Shown here: positions 1 through 7,849 of the stretch, in pieces
Numbering within the stretch: the first letter of the stretch is position 1
How the letters are laid out: every line of letters begins with the position of its first letter
Source of the DNA: Methanobacteriota archaeon
GTDB lineage: Archaea; Thermoplasmatota; Poseidoniia; Poseidoniales; Poseidoniaceae
Direction: 5' to 3'
Assembly: GCA_002697705.1 (NCBI GenBank)
Contig: NZXL01000057.1
Span: forward strand, 1-14,262
Length of the DNA stretch: 14,262 nucleotides
The notes under the pieces: model-generated
Seen by the model: only the letters and a program-made list of their open reading frames with translations
Databases searched by the model: none
What the model was told of the DNA's origin: nothing
Program-made: the position numbers and the translations under genes

Positions 1-313
1 GGACTCCATTTGTCGTCATTGCAATATCAAGTTCATCATCTAAATCTCTAATCATCTTAATTAGTTTAGAAATATCCTTCCTGATAAGAGGTTCTCCGCC
101 AGTTATTCTTATCTTCTTTAGACCTAGAGGTAAAGCAGACTTGATTACTTGAATTATTTCTTCATATGAAATTATTTTTTCTTTAGGGAGGAATTCATAT
201 TTAGAATCAAAATGCTCTCTAGGCATACAGTAATCGCACCTAAAATTGCATCTATCAGTAACTGAGATTCTAAGGTCGCGCAGTGGCCTACCGAGAGAAT
301 CATTCAATCTCAT
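1..313 (-). CDS. moaA: GTP 3',8-cyclase MoaA, N-terminal part (cut by window edge)
   Basis: Radical SAM enzyme that converts GTP to 3',8-cyclo-GTP in the first step of molybdenum cofactor synthesis. I translated the minus strand from the ATG at 313-311; about 104 codons are open and run off the left edge. The N-terminus has the MoaA hallmark LRISVTDRCNFRCDYCMP, with the radical-SAM cysteines C22, C26 and C29 in CxxxCxxC spacing. Further on come ITGGEPL.R.D, the SAM-contacting region, and a TTNG motif, all in family order. The C-terminal second Fe-S cluster and GTP-binding part lie outside the window. The gene diverges from aroA across 67 bases, so the two probably have separate promoters. The start fits the family, where the conserved block begins about 10-15 residues in. 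The family call is strong; the activity cannot be judged from a fragment. Confidence 0.93.
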   Translation of the reverse strand, partial: MRLNDSLGRPLRDLRISVTDRCNFRCDYCMPREHFDSKYEFLPKEKIISYEEIIQVIKSALPLGLKKIRITGGEPLIRKDISKLIKMIRDLDDELDIAMTTNGV

Positions 314-380
314 TATTATTTCTAAGTGTAGTAGGTTATTGAATTGTTTTACAAGGTTTGATGTTAGATGATTTCTTGGA
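314..380. promoter_or_regulatory. Divergent moaA/aroA intergenic promoter region
   Basis: This 67-base AT-rich spacer separates the divergent starts of moaA and aroA, so promoters for both must lie in it or run into the genes. TTTTACAA at 347-354 is about 27-34 bases before the aroA ATG, where an archaeal TATA box would give a nearly leaderless transcript. On the minus strand, TTCAATAACC near 336-345 is similarly placed for moaA. Neither matches the consensus well, and neither gene has a clear Shine-Dalgarno, which fits leaderless starts. The exact boxes are guesses. Confidence 0.35.
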
Positions 381-1766
381 ATGCTCATGGGCAATGAAGA
401 TAAGACTTCATCGTCAAGACAATTACACAATATTTCAATTGGCGATGAATTAATCTCAGTTGGAATTAAAGTTCATAATAAATCGATGAAATGGCAGTTA
501 CCTCCTTCTAAGAGTCATGCTATAAGGTCACTAATTCTAGCTTCCCAATCCGATAGTATAACTACAATTACAGGAATCGCAGATTGTGGAGATGATGTCA
601 CTTCAATGAAAGAATGCTTGATTCAGTTGGGTGTTTTAATAGAGCATATAGATTCAAGTGGCCAAATTATAGAAATGGATATTGAAAGTGATAATTCTGA
701 GTTCGAATCATTAAGGATTCACGGGGTAGGAAAAAACGGCTTTTCTAAACCAGAGGGATTATTGAATGTAGGTAATTCTGGTACAACTCTTAGATTAATC
801 GCAGTTTTATGCTCGAGGTTTTCATTCACAGTTACTATTGATGGTGATGAAACCTTAAGAAATAGAGATACAGAAGTTCTTTGGGATTCAATTAAGCAAG
901 CAGGAGTAGATGTATCATTCCTAAATCTCGAAAATCGTTTACCTGTTAAAATGAAAGGCCCTTGGTTTAGTAAAATAATTGAACAAATTAATCTCGATGT
1001 TTCTAAGTCTAGTCAACCTTTATCTGCTTGGATGATTGCTAGTTCTGGATTAGAAAGAATGATAGAAATAAATAGAATTGGGACATCAGTTTCTAATCGA
1101 CACTGGAATCTCAGTTTACGTATGTGTAACCAATATGGATCAAGAATTATTCTAGATGGGAGTAAAGTCAAACTTTCTCCTTGGAATGTAGAATTGCCAA
1201 AGATTGTAGAAATTCCAAAAGATGCTTCTATGGCAAGTTTTGCTATGTTAGCATGCTCATGCCTGGGGCATGAAGTAGAACTTATTGGCTGGCCTAATGA
1301 GGAGGATTCTATAGGGCATGAAATACTCAAAAATAAATCTAAACAATTAGGTTTTTCATGGCAAAATAAAAAAATCAAATTTATTGGTACACATTCTTCT
1401 ATAGAGGTAGACATAACCGATTCTAATGATTTAATTACTCCGCTCAGTGTAATTATGGCAATTGGAGGTGGAGGAGTCATCAAAGGTGCTTTACATACCT
1501 CGTTTAAGGAAAGCAATAGAATTCTTTCAACACAATCATTATTGAAATCTTTTGGAATGAATTGTCAAATTACAAATGATGGAATCTCAATTCCTGGGGG
1601 GCAAAAACCGACAGCACCAAATGAAATTGTTGATTGCTTTGGCGATCATAGAATTTTCATGTCTGCATACATCTTGGCATCTAAAGTAGGAGCTAATGTT
1701 AGAGGAAAAGGACTCCATAAGGTTGCAGATGAACTTTTCATAGAGCGATTTGAATCGGAAGATTAA
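381..1766 (+). CDS. aroA: 3-phosphoshikimate 1-carboxyvinyltransferase (EPSP synthase)
   Basis: Transfers enolpyruvyl from PEP to shikimate-3-phosphate, the sixth step of the shikimate pathway to aromatic amino acids; cytosolic. The 461-residue length is near the family's usual 430-450. Motifs appear in order: PPSKSHAIR (residues 41-49, with K44, S45 and R49 at the substrate-binding positions of the usual PGSKSxxxR), GNSGTTLR (131-138, the PEP-binding loop), GDETLRNR (155-162), SSQPLSA (210-216), the catalytic-Asp region ITDSNDLITPL (345-355), KESNR (376-380, usually KESDR) and DHR (422-424). The proline in place of glycine in the first motif and Asn for Asp in KESDR are mild departures. About 38 residues precede the first motif, longer than usual, so the ATG at 387 is an alternative start. 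No Shine-Dalgarno is evident. The stop codon is one base from the end of convergent mutL. Confidence 0.94.
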   Translation: MLMGNEDKTSSSRQLHNISIGDELISVGIKVHNKSMKWQLPPSKSHAIRSLILASQSDSITTITGIADCGDDVTSMKECLIQLGVLIEHIDSSGQIIEMDIESDNSEFESLRIHGVGKNGFSKPEGLLNVGNSGTTLRLIAVLCSRFSFTVTIDGDETLRNRDTEVLWDSIKQAGVDVSFLNLENRLPVKMKGPWFSKIIEQINLDVSKSSQPLSAWMIASSGLERMIEINRIGTSVSNRHWNLSLRMCNQYGSRIILDGSKVKLSPWNVELPKIVEIPKDASMASFAMLACSCLGHEVELIGWPNEEDSIGHEILKNKSKQLGFSWQNKKIKFIGTHSSIEVDITDSNDLITPLSVIMAIGGGGVIKGALHTSFKESNRILSTQSLLKSFGMNCQITNDGISIPGGQKPTAPNEIVDCFGDHRIFMSAYILASKVGANVRGKGLHKVADELFIERFESED

Positions 1767-1767
1767 A

Positions 1768-3777
1768 TCATCCATGGCGGCCAAAGTGGTGGTCTAGTGA
1801 ATGAATTGGTAGTCTTAGAGCAGTGGGTCTGCCATGCACACATGCCCAAGGATTCGGTATCTTTCGCATGTCATCAAGTAATCTTCTCATCTCAGAAAGA
1901 GTTAATTTTTGATTTGCCTTTACTGCACCTCGACAAGCATTTAGGAATGCCAGATGGTCTTTCCTATTATCTACAGTTTCTAGAGGTGCACCATCTTCAG
2001 AGCAATCTTGTAGAGTGTCAATTAAAAATGGAACAACATCTTCGCCTTTGAGTAAATTTGGAGAGCAAGTTAATTTCCAAGAACCATCTTCCATTTCAAA
2101 TTCAAAACCTACTTGCTTTAGTCTGTCAAATGAAGATTCTAGCAAGGTTTTTTGTTTAGCATCAAAGTCTAATTCCATAGGTTCAAGACGTCTTTGACTC
2201 ATCCAAAGTTTCTCATTATATCGTAACCTTTCAAAACGTATTCTTTCATGTAATGCGTGCTGATCTATCAAGAGTAGTTCTTCACCCGCTTGAGCAAGAA
2301 TATAAGAATCAGCAAATTGTGCTAGAGGTTCCATTTCAGGTAAATCATTAATCACCTTTTCAAGAGGCAGTTCATCATTTGGAGAAATTTTCTTACCTAT
2401 TCTAGAATAGCGATGTAATTCTCTTTCAGCAGAAGATAAAGCAGGTGAAATAGGATTTTCCTCCATACCTGGAAGAATTTGTTGAGGTGTTTCTGATGAA
2501 GAGACAGGTCTAGGTTTTTCAGTATCTTTTGGGGTTACAGCTTCACTTCCATGGAGATTTAATTGTGAACCTGCAGCAATCGCCCATGAGGGTATGTTTT
2601 CATCATTCGATTTCTCTATAGAAGGGAGTATTGCAGTTGCCACTCCCGCTGCTTCAGAAATATCCGGTTTTGAGTTATTTTGGGAGAATATATTTGCAAT
2701 CGGCTCAATATCTTGAGAGTTTAGACCTTGTAATTCTTTTATGCCACCCGCTGAATCAGGATTTGTAGGAACTTGTTCTAATGTATTAGATATCGCTCTT
2801 TCCAATCTTTCCAATACTCTCCAAGAGTGTTTTAGGCGAACTTCACGCTTAGTTGGATGTACATTTACATCTACTTCATCGGGTGGTATTTCCAATGATA
2901 AAACAGCAATAGGGTGCCTTCCCTGCATAAGTCGAGTTCTGTATCCTCTCCTTATCGCTTGCTGAAATGGTCCTGATGCAACTGGCCTTTCATTGATTAA
3001 AATGTATATGTCATCGCCTTTACCTCTAGTTATATCGGGAGTACTAATCCAACCTTTCCACTTTTCATTTCCTGGAGCATCATCATCTATTTGTGGAATT
3101 TTTAATTCAATCAATTGATTTGCTTGCCTTCCAAGAATATCATATAATCTATCTGCTAAGTTTTCACTTTTGGGGACATCAAGTATTGTTCTTTCATCAT
3201 TGACTAGTTTGAATCCTGTTTCAGTATTAGCCATTGCATGAGATACAACTACATCGACAATTCTTGAATTTTCTGTAGCAGGTCTTCTCTGAAAAGATAG
3301 TCTTGCAGGTGTATTTTCAAAAAGGGCTTTTACTTCAATTATTGTTCCTTCGGCCATACCGTGCGGCTCAACGTTTTTCTTTTCTCCAAATTCCATTGTA
3401 ATACTGCGCCCTTCACAGCCTTTTGGCCTACTTGCAACCAATAGTTTGGAAACAATTCCAATACTAGCCAAAGCTTCACCTCGAAATCCGAGTGTGTTGA
3501 TTTTCTGTAAATCTTCAGCGGATTTCAATTTAGAAGTGGCATGCCTGTCCAATGATAAACTAAGGTCTTGCTCTCTAATTCCGCCTCCGTCATCTTCAAT
3601 TTTAATTAGATCAAATCCACCTCTTTCAATTGTTATTTTAATTTGTGAACAACCAGCATCAAGGCTATTTTCAATTAATTCTTTAACAACCTGTGCAGGT
3701 CTTTCAACAACTTCTCCAGCAGCAATATGTCCTATCGTATTCTGGTCCAATTGGACAATGATATTTGGTTCGCTCAT
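1768..3777 (-). CDS. mutL: DNA mismatch repair protein MutL, endonuclease-type
   Basis: ATPase and latent nicking endonuclease that acts after MutS binds a mismatch. The 669-residue protein has an N-terminal GHKL ATPase domain (about 1-335): KELIENSLDAG (E33 catalytic, N37 Mg-binding), DDGGGI (62-67), GFRGEAL (97-103) and NVHPTKREV (305-313). A low-complexity linker (about 335-480) leads to the C-terminal dimerisation/endonuclease domain. All three metal-site motifs of nicking MutL are present: DQHALHERIRFE (505-516, the DQHAx2Ex4E motif), ACR (614-616, followed by K620) and CVHGRP (646-651). It is therefore expected to nick DNA, unlike E. coli MutL. QRRLEP (528-533) lies where other MutL proteins carry a sliding-clamp-binding peptide. 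The gene starts nine bases after mutS, with a GAGG sequence by the mutS stop as a plausible ribosome-binding site, so the two form an operon. Confidence 0.97.
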   Translation of the reverse strand: MSEPNIIVQLDQNTIGHIAAGEVVERPAQVVKELIENSLDAGCSQIKITIERGGFDLIKIEDDGGGIREQDLSLSLDRHATSKLKSAEDLQKINTLGFRGEALASIGIVSKLLVASRPKGCEGRSITMEFGEKKNVEPHGMAEGTIIEVKALFENTPARLSFQRRPATENSRIVDVVVSHAMANTETGFKLVNDERTILDVPKSENLADRLYDILGRQANQLIELKIPQIDDDAPGNEKWKGWISTPDITRGKGDDIYILINERPVASGPFQQAIRRGYRTRLMQGRHPIAVLSLEIPPDEVDVNVHPTKREVRLKHSWRVLERLERAISNTLEQVPTNPDSAGGIKELQGLNSQDIEPIANIFSQNNSKPDISEAAGVATAILPSIEKSNDENIPSWAIAAGSQLNLHGSEAVTPKDTEKPRPVSSSETPQQILPGMEENPISPALSSAERELHRYSRIGKKISPNDELPLEKVINDLPEMEPLAQFADSYILAQAGEELLLIDQHALHERIRFERLRYNEKLWMSQRRLEPMELDFDAKQKTLLESSFDRLKQVGFEFEMEDGSWKLTCSPNLLKGEDVVPFLIDTLQDCSEDGAPLETVDNRKDHLAFLNACRGAVKANQKLTLSEMRRLLDDMRKIPNPWACVHGRPTALRLPIHSLDHHFGRHG

Positions 3778-3786
3778 AGTTATCCC

Positions 3787-6462
3787 TCACAATTGCTCTC
3801 TTAATGTTCTTAGACGATATAAAGAATCATGAGCATCCTTTGGTGACATGTTATCTAGTTGAGAACAAATATTATCTAATTCTTCAATTACTTTCTCATA
3901 CTTATCTTCATGATTTTCGCCTACTGATGCTGCAGCAAGGTAACCCATTAAACTCGATTGACCTAAATCTCTAGCCATAGGAGCGCCTGATTCTCCAGCC
4001 CTTGCTCCTCTTGCTTGTTTTTCTAAGAACAGTAAAAGGTCTGACGCTCTTTCTACAACATTTCTTGGTAATCCTGCTAAAGCAGCAACTTGTACTCCAT
4101 ATGAATCATCACAAGGTCCATCTCCAACAGTATGAAGGAACTTCAATTCTCCATTGCTTTGTGCGACTTGAACATGCACGTTCTTAATTCGCTTTATCTC
4201 ATCCTCTAATCCGATTAATTGATGATAGTGGGTAGCAAAAAGACTTCTTGCTTGAATTCTATTACATATATCCTCAGTCATCGACCAGGCTATAGATAAA
4301 CCGTCAAAGGTAGAAGTTCCTCGACCTACTTCATCTAAAAGTATCAATGAATTACTTGTGGCTCGCTTAAGAATATGTGCGACTTCAATCATTTCCATCA
4401 TGAATGTAGACCTTCCTCTTCTTAGATCATCACTTGCTCCAACTCTAGTAAAAACTCTATCCACTAAGCCAACTTTAGCCTTTGATGCAGGTACAAATGA
4501 ACCCGATTGAGCAAGAATAGAAATTAGTGCAGTAGTACGTAAGTAAGTCGATTTTCCTCCCATATTTGGACCGGTTATCAATAAGAAATTCTTTTTATTA
4601 TCTAATTGTATATCATTGGGTACAAAACCTCCCTGTTGTTCTAAAACAGGATGTCTTCCTTGTTCTATTTTCATTATTGGTTCATCGATAATTTCAGGTC
4701 TTACCCATGAACGCCTTTTAGCCACAATTGCAAAACATTGTAGCACATCAATAGAGGCAACTTTACCAGCAATTTCTGCTAATTGCTGAGCATTACCTCT
4801 GCATTTATCTCTTAGTTGTCGGAACATACGATATTCTAATTCCTTCACTTTAGTGTCTGCAGTAAGCAGTAAATCATCTCGCTGAATTAGTTCATCAGTA
4901 GTATACCTGGAACCATTTGTCATTTGTTGCTTTCTTTTCCATTCTTCTGGAACTTTATCCTCATGAGTCTTTGTAACTTCTATGAACCAACCAATTTGTC
5001 TATTCATTTTTACTTTAAGTGAAGGAATTTCTAATTCTGTTCTGAGTTTCTTTTCTAAATCACTGAACCAAGAATGTCCTTTAGAGGTAGTATCTCTCAA
5101 AATATCAATTTCCTTACTATAACCATCTCTGATTAATCCTCCATCACGTAAACTAAGAGGCGGGCTATCAACCAAAGTACGCCTAATTTCCTCTCCCATC
5201 TCATCTAAGCAATCTAGGTTTGAAGTCAAATGATTTAGTAAAATATCATCGGTTTGTTGACAAATACCTATCACAGCAGGCATCCTTTCTATTGCTAAAG
5301 AAGTTGCAAGTAAGTCTCTAGCATTTGATCTATTGTATGCTAATTGAGTTGCTAACCTTTCCATATCTCTCAAACCTTTGAGAGCATCTCTTAGTGAGTC
5401 AATGCGTTTCGAAGAACGGTATAATGCATTAACAGAGTTTTGCCTTGACGAGATTGATTCGATATTAGATAATGGTCTTAAAATCCAAGTCTTCAACAAT
5501 CTTCTACCCATGGCAGTACGACAGAAATTGATACTAGAAAGCAAACTTCCTTCGTATTCTCCTGAAAGTGTAGACGTCAATTCAAGATTTCTTAGAGTTG
5601 TTTGGTCAAGTAACATATTTCCCTTTTCTTCAATAATTGAAATATCTCTCAATGGGATAGAATCGGCTATGTGGACAGTTGCTAAATAATCAGCAGCAAG
5701 TCCTGCAGCAGCGAGTGATAAAGGAGCATTATCTAGGTCAAGATGACCTAAATCTCCCACTTTCATAATCTCCTTCAGTCTATTTCGTCTTTTATTTTCC
5801 GAAGCATTGTGTTGACTGATTACTGTATTTTGTAGGTGAGTAAACATATTACAAAGAGTGGAATCTTGTGAATCTTTAGAGGATATTACTATTTCAGCAG
5901 GATTCCATCTTAGAATTTCATCCATGGCTCTATTGTATCTATCATTTCCACTCCAGGTACTGGCCCATGATTCGCCGGTTGAAGCATCAATTACTCCCAT
6001 CCCCAGTTGTTCTTTGCCAAGAACAATTGCAGTTAACAAAGAACGTTCTTCGCTTGATAATAGGGATTCTTCGTAAAGACTCCCTGGAGTGTATACTCTA
6101 GTTACTACTCTTTCGAGAAGTTTGGCTCCTTCTCTAAGTTCACTTTCTTGTTCAGCTACTGTGACCTTAAATCCAGATTTTAGCATCTTTCTCAAATTAT
6201 CTTCTAAAGCATGCCAAGGGAAACCGGCCATAGGAACAGGGTTATCGGCGTTTTTATCTCTAGCAGTTAGTGCCAAACCTAGTATCTCAGAAGCGATTTC
6301 TGCATCTTCGTGGAATAATTCATAGAAGTCTCCCATTCTGAAAAACAAAATTGTTTCAGGATGTTCAGATTTAATTTCCATGAACTGGTCCATCATGCCT
6401 CTTTTTGACATCTCATCACATCCATGGCTTACGCTGGATTTGATTGTCGTTGAATGAGGCAC
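3787..6462 (-). CDS. mutS: DNA mismatch repair protein MutS (MutS1 type)
   Basis: Recognises base mismatches and small loops and, on ATP binding, recruits MutL. The 891 residues cover the full MutS1 plan. The mismatch-reading GDFYE motif (F46, E48) lies in domain I, followed by connector, lever and clamp domains. The ATPase has Walker A GPNMGGKST (631-639), the signature region STFMMEM (685-691), Walker B LILLDE (706-711), GRGTST (713-718) and ATHYHQL (743-749). DDSYGVQVA (785-793) marks the dimer interface helix-turn-helix. The tail has a typical MutS C-terminal dimerisation helix pair. The longest form starts at a GTG (6462-6460); ATG at 6411 (residue 18) gives an N-terminus closer to bacterial MutS and has GTGAT six to ten bases upstream, so the start is uncertain. 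The presence of F46/E48 separates it from MutS2 and from archaeal MutS-like proteins without mismatch function. Confidence 0.97.
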   Translation of the reverse strand: MPHSTTIKSSVSHGCDEMSKRGMMDQFMEIKSEHPETILFFRMGDFYELFHEDAEIASEILGLALTARDKNADNPVPMAGFPWHALEDNLRKMLKSGFKVTVAEQESELREGAKLLERVVTRVYTPGSLYEESLLSSEERSLLTAIVLGKEQLGMGVIDASTGESWASTWSGNDRYNRAMDEILRWNPAEIVISSKDSQDSTLCNMFTHLQNTVISQHNASENKRRNRLKEIMKVGDLGHLDLDNAPLSLAAAGLAADYLATVHIADSIPLRDISIIEEKGNMLLDQTTLRNLELTSTLSGEYEGSLLSSINFCRTAMGRRLLKTWILRPLSNIESISSRQNSVNALYRSSKRIDSLRDALKGLRDMERLATQLAYNRSNARDLLATSLAIERMPAVIGICQQTDDILLNHLTSNLDCLDEMGEEIRRTLVDSPPLSLRDGGLIRDGYSKEIDILRDTTSKGHSWFSDLEKKLRTELEIPSLKVKMNRQIGWFIEVTKTHEDKVPEEWKRKQQMTNGSRYTTDELIQRDDLLLTADTKVKELEYRMFRQLRDKCRGNAQQLAEIAGKVASIDVLQCFAIVAKRRSWVRPEIIDEPIMKIEQGRHPVLEQQGGFVPNDIQLDNKKNFLLITGPNMGGKSTYLRTTALISILAQSGSFVPASKAKVGLVDRVFTRVGASDDLRRGRSTFMMEMIEVAHILKRATSNSLILLDEVGRGTSTFDGLSIAWSMTEDICNRIQARSLFATHYHQLIGLEDEIKRIKNVHVQVAQSNGELKFLHTVGDGPCDDSYGVQVAALAGLPRNVVERASDLLLFLEKQARGARAGESGAPMARDLGQSSLMGYLAAASVGENHEDKYEKVIEELDNICSQLDNMSPKDAHDSLYRLRTLREQL

Positions 6463-6485
6463 ATGAAGGTTGCCAAAGAAAGAGG

Positions 6486-6501
6486 AAAATTATTTTATTT
6501 T
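6486..6501 (-). promoter_or_regulatory. Candidate TATA box for mutSL
   Basis: On the minus strand this reads AAAATAAAATAATTTT and lies 24-39 bases upstream of the GTG at 6462. That is the spacing expected for an archaeal TATA box driving a leaderless or nearly leaderless transcript from the GTG. It sits in the 52-base gap between the exported-protein gene and mutS, suggesting mutSL can be transcribed on its own. The gap is AT-rich throughout, so chance resemblance is possible. Confidence 0.4.
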
Positions 6502-6514
6502 CCTTAGTAAATTA

Positions 6515-7708
6515 TTAAAATTTCATTCTCTCTATGATGTTCCAACCCATCACGGCAAAAATAACACTGAAAATTAAAATGAATGAGAAGTTTAAGAAAC
6601 CTCTTCCACTTTCTATAGAACCATGTGATGAATAGTCGAAAGTTAGTATTTTATACTCTCCATTTGAGTTCATTCCGTGCATATAAATCATCTTAGAAGA
6701 AGAACCATAACTTTCTATTTCAATAGGCATTTTATGTTGTAAATCTATTACCTCATATCCTTCATTAGTCCATTTGATTACGGAATCTGAGTTAATAGTT
6801 CCGAAGAACCAAACAACATCACATTCGCCCTTAATCGCAGCAGAACTTGTTATTGTTAAATGTTCAAAAGTTAAGTCATTAGAATCGAAAATAGTGGTCT
6901 GAGTAGTTCCCGCAATAATCATTTCATCACCCATTCTTATCATCGAATGAAACTCACCTGATGGAGCAATATACATCTTATCAAGCATCGGTGCAGTAAA
7001 TCCACCAGTCCATATAACATGCCCAACAACAGGCTTTATCTCTGGTGATGCAGGATTATTATCTTGACCGGAATTCGAAGAAATTTGAATTCCTGTCGCT
7101 ATCCATTCATCATCGCTTAAAGACTCTATTTTTTGCCATTCAACCTCTACATTGTTGGGCATTGAAGAACTAGGTACTCCATCAATTGATGCTCCTCTAA
7201 AACTGGTATGGTCACCTTCATCAGTAATTAGAAGCATAGAATTTTCTTGTTCATTAAAATTTTCAGATAAATCAATAATGTCGAAATTTCCTCTATCACT
7301 ATTCAAACTAATATTAGATGTTGTTGAACCATCAATAATTAAGATAGAGTTTTCCTCTGTTGAGGTAGCGACAGACCCATTATCTAATTCAGTAAGAAAT
7401 TGAATTCCTGATGCACTGGAGTCAGTATTAGGATTTATGATATCAGTCCTTTCACCATCAGCAAAATGATACAAGTAAGTGCCTTCACTGGTATAACTAA
7501 CCGAATAATAGTCCTCATAGTCTTGATAACTGATCTCTAATACACGAGAGTTTTCAAGAGCAGAATTATTTTTAATATCCATGCCAGTAAGTTTACTGGT
7601 GCCATGAATTGCAAAGGCTCCGATAATAATGAACACGAAGAACAGCGAAATTGCTAACCATTGATGCTCAGATTCTTCTTCAAGAAACCGCCTCCAGCCC
7701 TTCGCCAT
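6515..7708 (-). CDS. Two-helix membrane-anchored exported protein of unknown function
   Basis: I do not recognise a family. The 397-residue protein starts with a basic stretch (MAKGWRRF) and then a hydrophobic helix at about 17-34. It ends with a second hydrophobic helix at about 371-392 and a short basic tail (ERMKF). The positive residues at both ends predict both termini in the cytoplasm and about 335 residues outside. The outside part is rich in acidic residues, Ser, Thr and Asn and in alternating hydrophobic beta-like segments (for example SILIIDG, SMLLITDEG, EMIIAGTTQT, KMIYMHGM), which suggests an all-beta, possibly propeller-like, sensor or binding domain. There is no lipobox and no catalytic motif I can name. 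It is expressed in the same direction as mutSL, 52 bases upstream of it, and its start diverges from rpl10e. The coding call is firm because the frame is long and has this topology; function is open. Confidence 0.85.
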   Translation of the reverse strand: MAKGWRRFLEEESEHQWLAISLFFVFIIIGAFAIHGTSKLTGMDIKNNSALENSRVLEISYQDYEDYYSVSYTSEGTYLYHFADGERTDIINPNTDSSASGIQFLTELDNGSVATSTEENSILIIDGSTTSNISLNSDRGNFDIIDLSENFNEQENSMLLITDEGDHTSFRGASIDGVPSSSMPNNVEVEWQKIESLSDDEWIATGIQISSNSGQDNNPASPEIKPVVGHVIWTGGFTAPMLDKMYIAPSGEFHSMIRMGDEMIIAGTTQTTIFDSNDLTFEHLTITSSAAIKGECDVVWFFGTINSDSVIKWTNEGYEVIDLQHKMPIEIESYGSSSKMIYMHGMNSNGEYKILTFDYSSHGSIESGRGFLNFSFILIFSVIFAVMGWNIIERMKF

Positions 7709-7849
7709 GTTGTTCGGTTGAATCTATACTCCATGAAGGCTTTGATAAAATACATATTTTTCTGCTTTGTTTCTCAAATTATCAAAATTCGAATCATGCG
7801 GAGAAGTGATAAAGGGAGCATCAATCGCAGTGTTGCTTGGAGGTCTATT
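7709..7849. promoter_or_regulatory. Divergent promoter region with an 8-bp inverted repeat
   Basis: This 141-base region, the longest non-coding stretch here, lies between the starts of the exported-protein gene (minus) and rpl10e (plus). It contains TTTGATAA at 7741-7748 and its exact reverse complement TTATCAAA at 7779-7786, with arm starts 38 bases apart. AT-rich stretches at 7741-7762 could hold TATA boxes in either direction. The inverted repeat could be an operator or could be chance in AT-rich DNA. Confidence 0.4.
7839..7844 (+). promoter_or_regulatory. Shine-Dalgarno GGAGGT of rpl10e
   Basis: A full GGAGGT lies five bases before the ATG at 7850. It decides the start: the same frame is open further upstream to 7661, but only the ATG at 7850 has this site and gives the family N-terminus. 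Confidence 0.8.

Noticed and set aside
1013..1516. 167-codon open frame on the minus strand inside aroA
   Set aside because: It lies antisense to well-conserved aroA codons, has no recognisable family and no ribosome-binding site; it is a by-product of codon use.
3446..3832. 128-codon open frame on the plus strand across the mutS-mutL junction
   Set aside because: Antisense to the conserved MutL ATPase motifs and lacking any recognisable domain.
7661..7849. N-terminal extension of L10e by 63 codons
   Set aside because: The extension overlaps the start of the divergent gene, has no family resemblance, and a perfect GGAGGT precedes the ATG at 7850.
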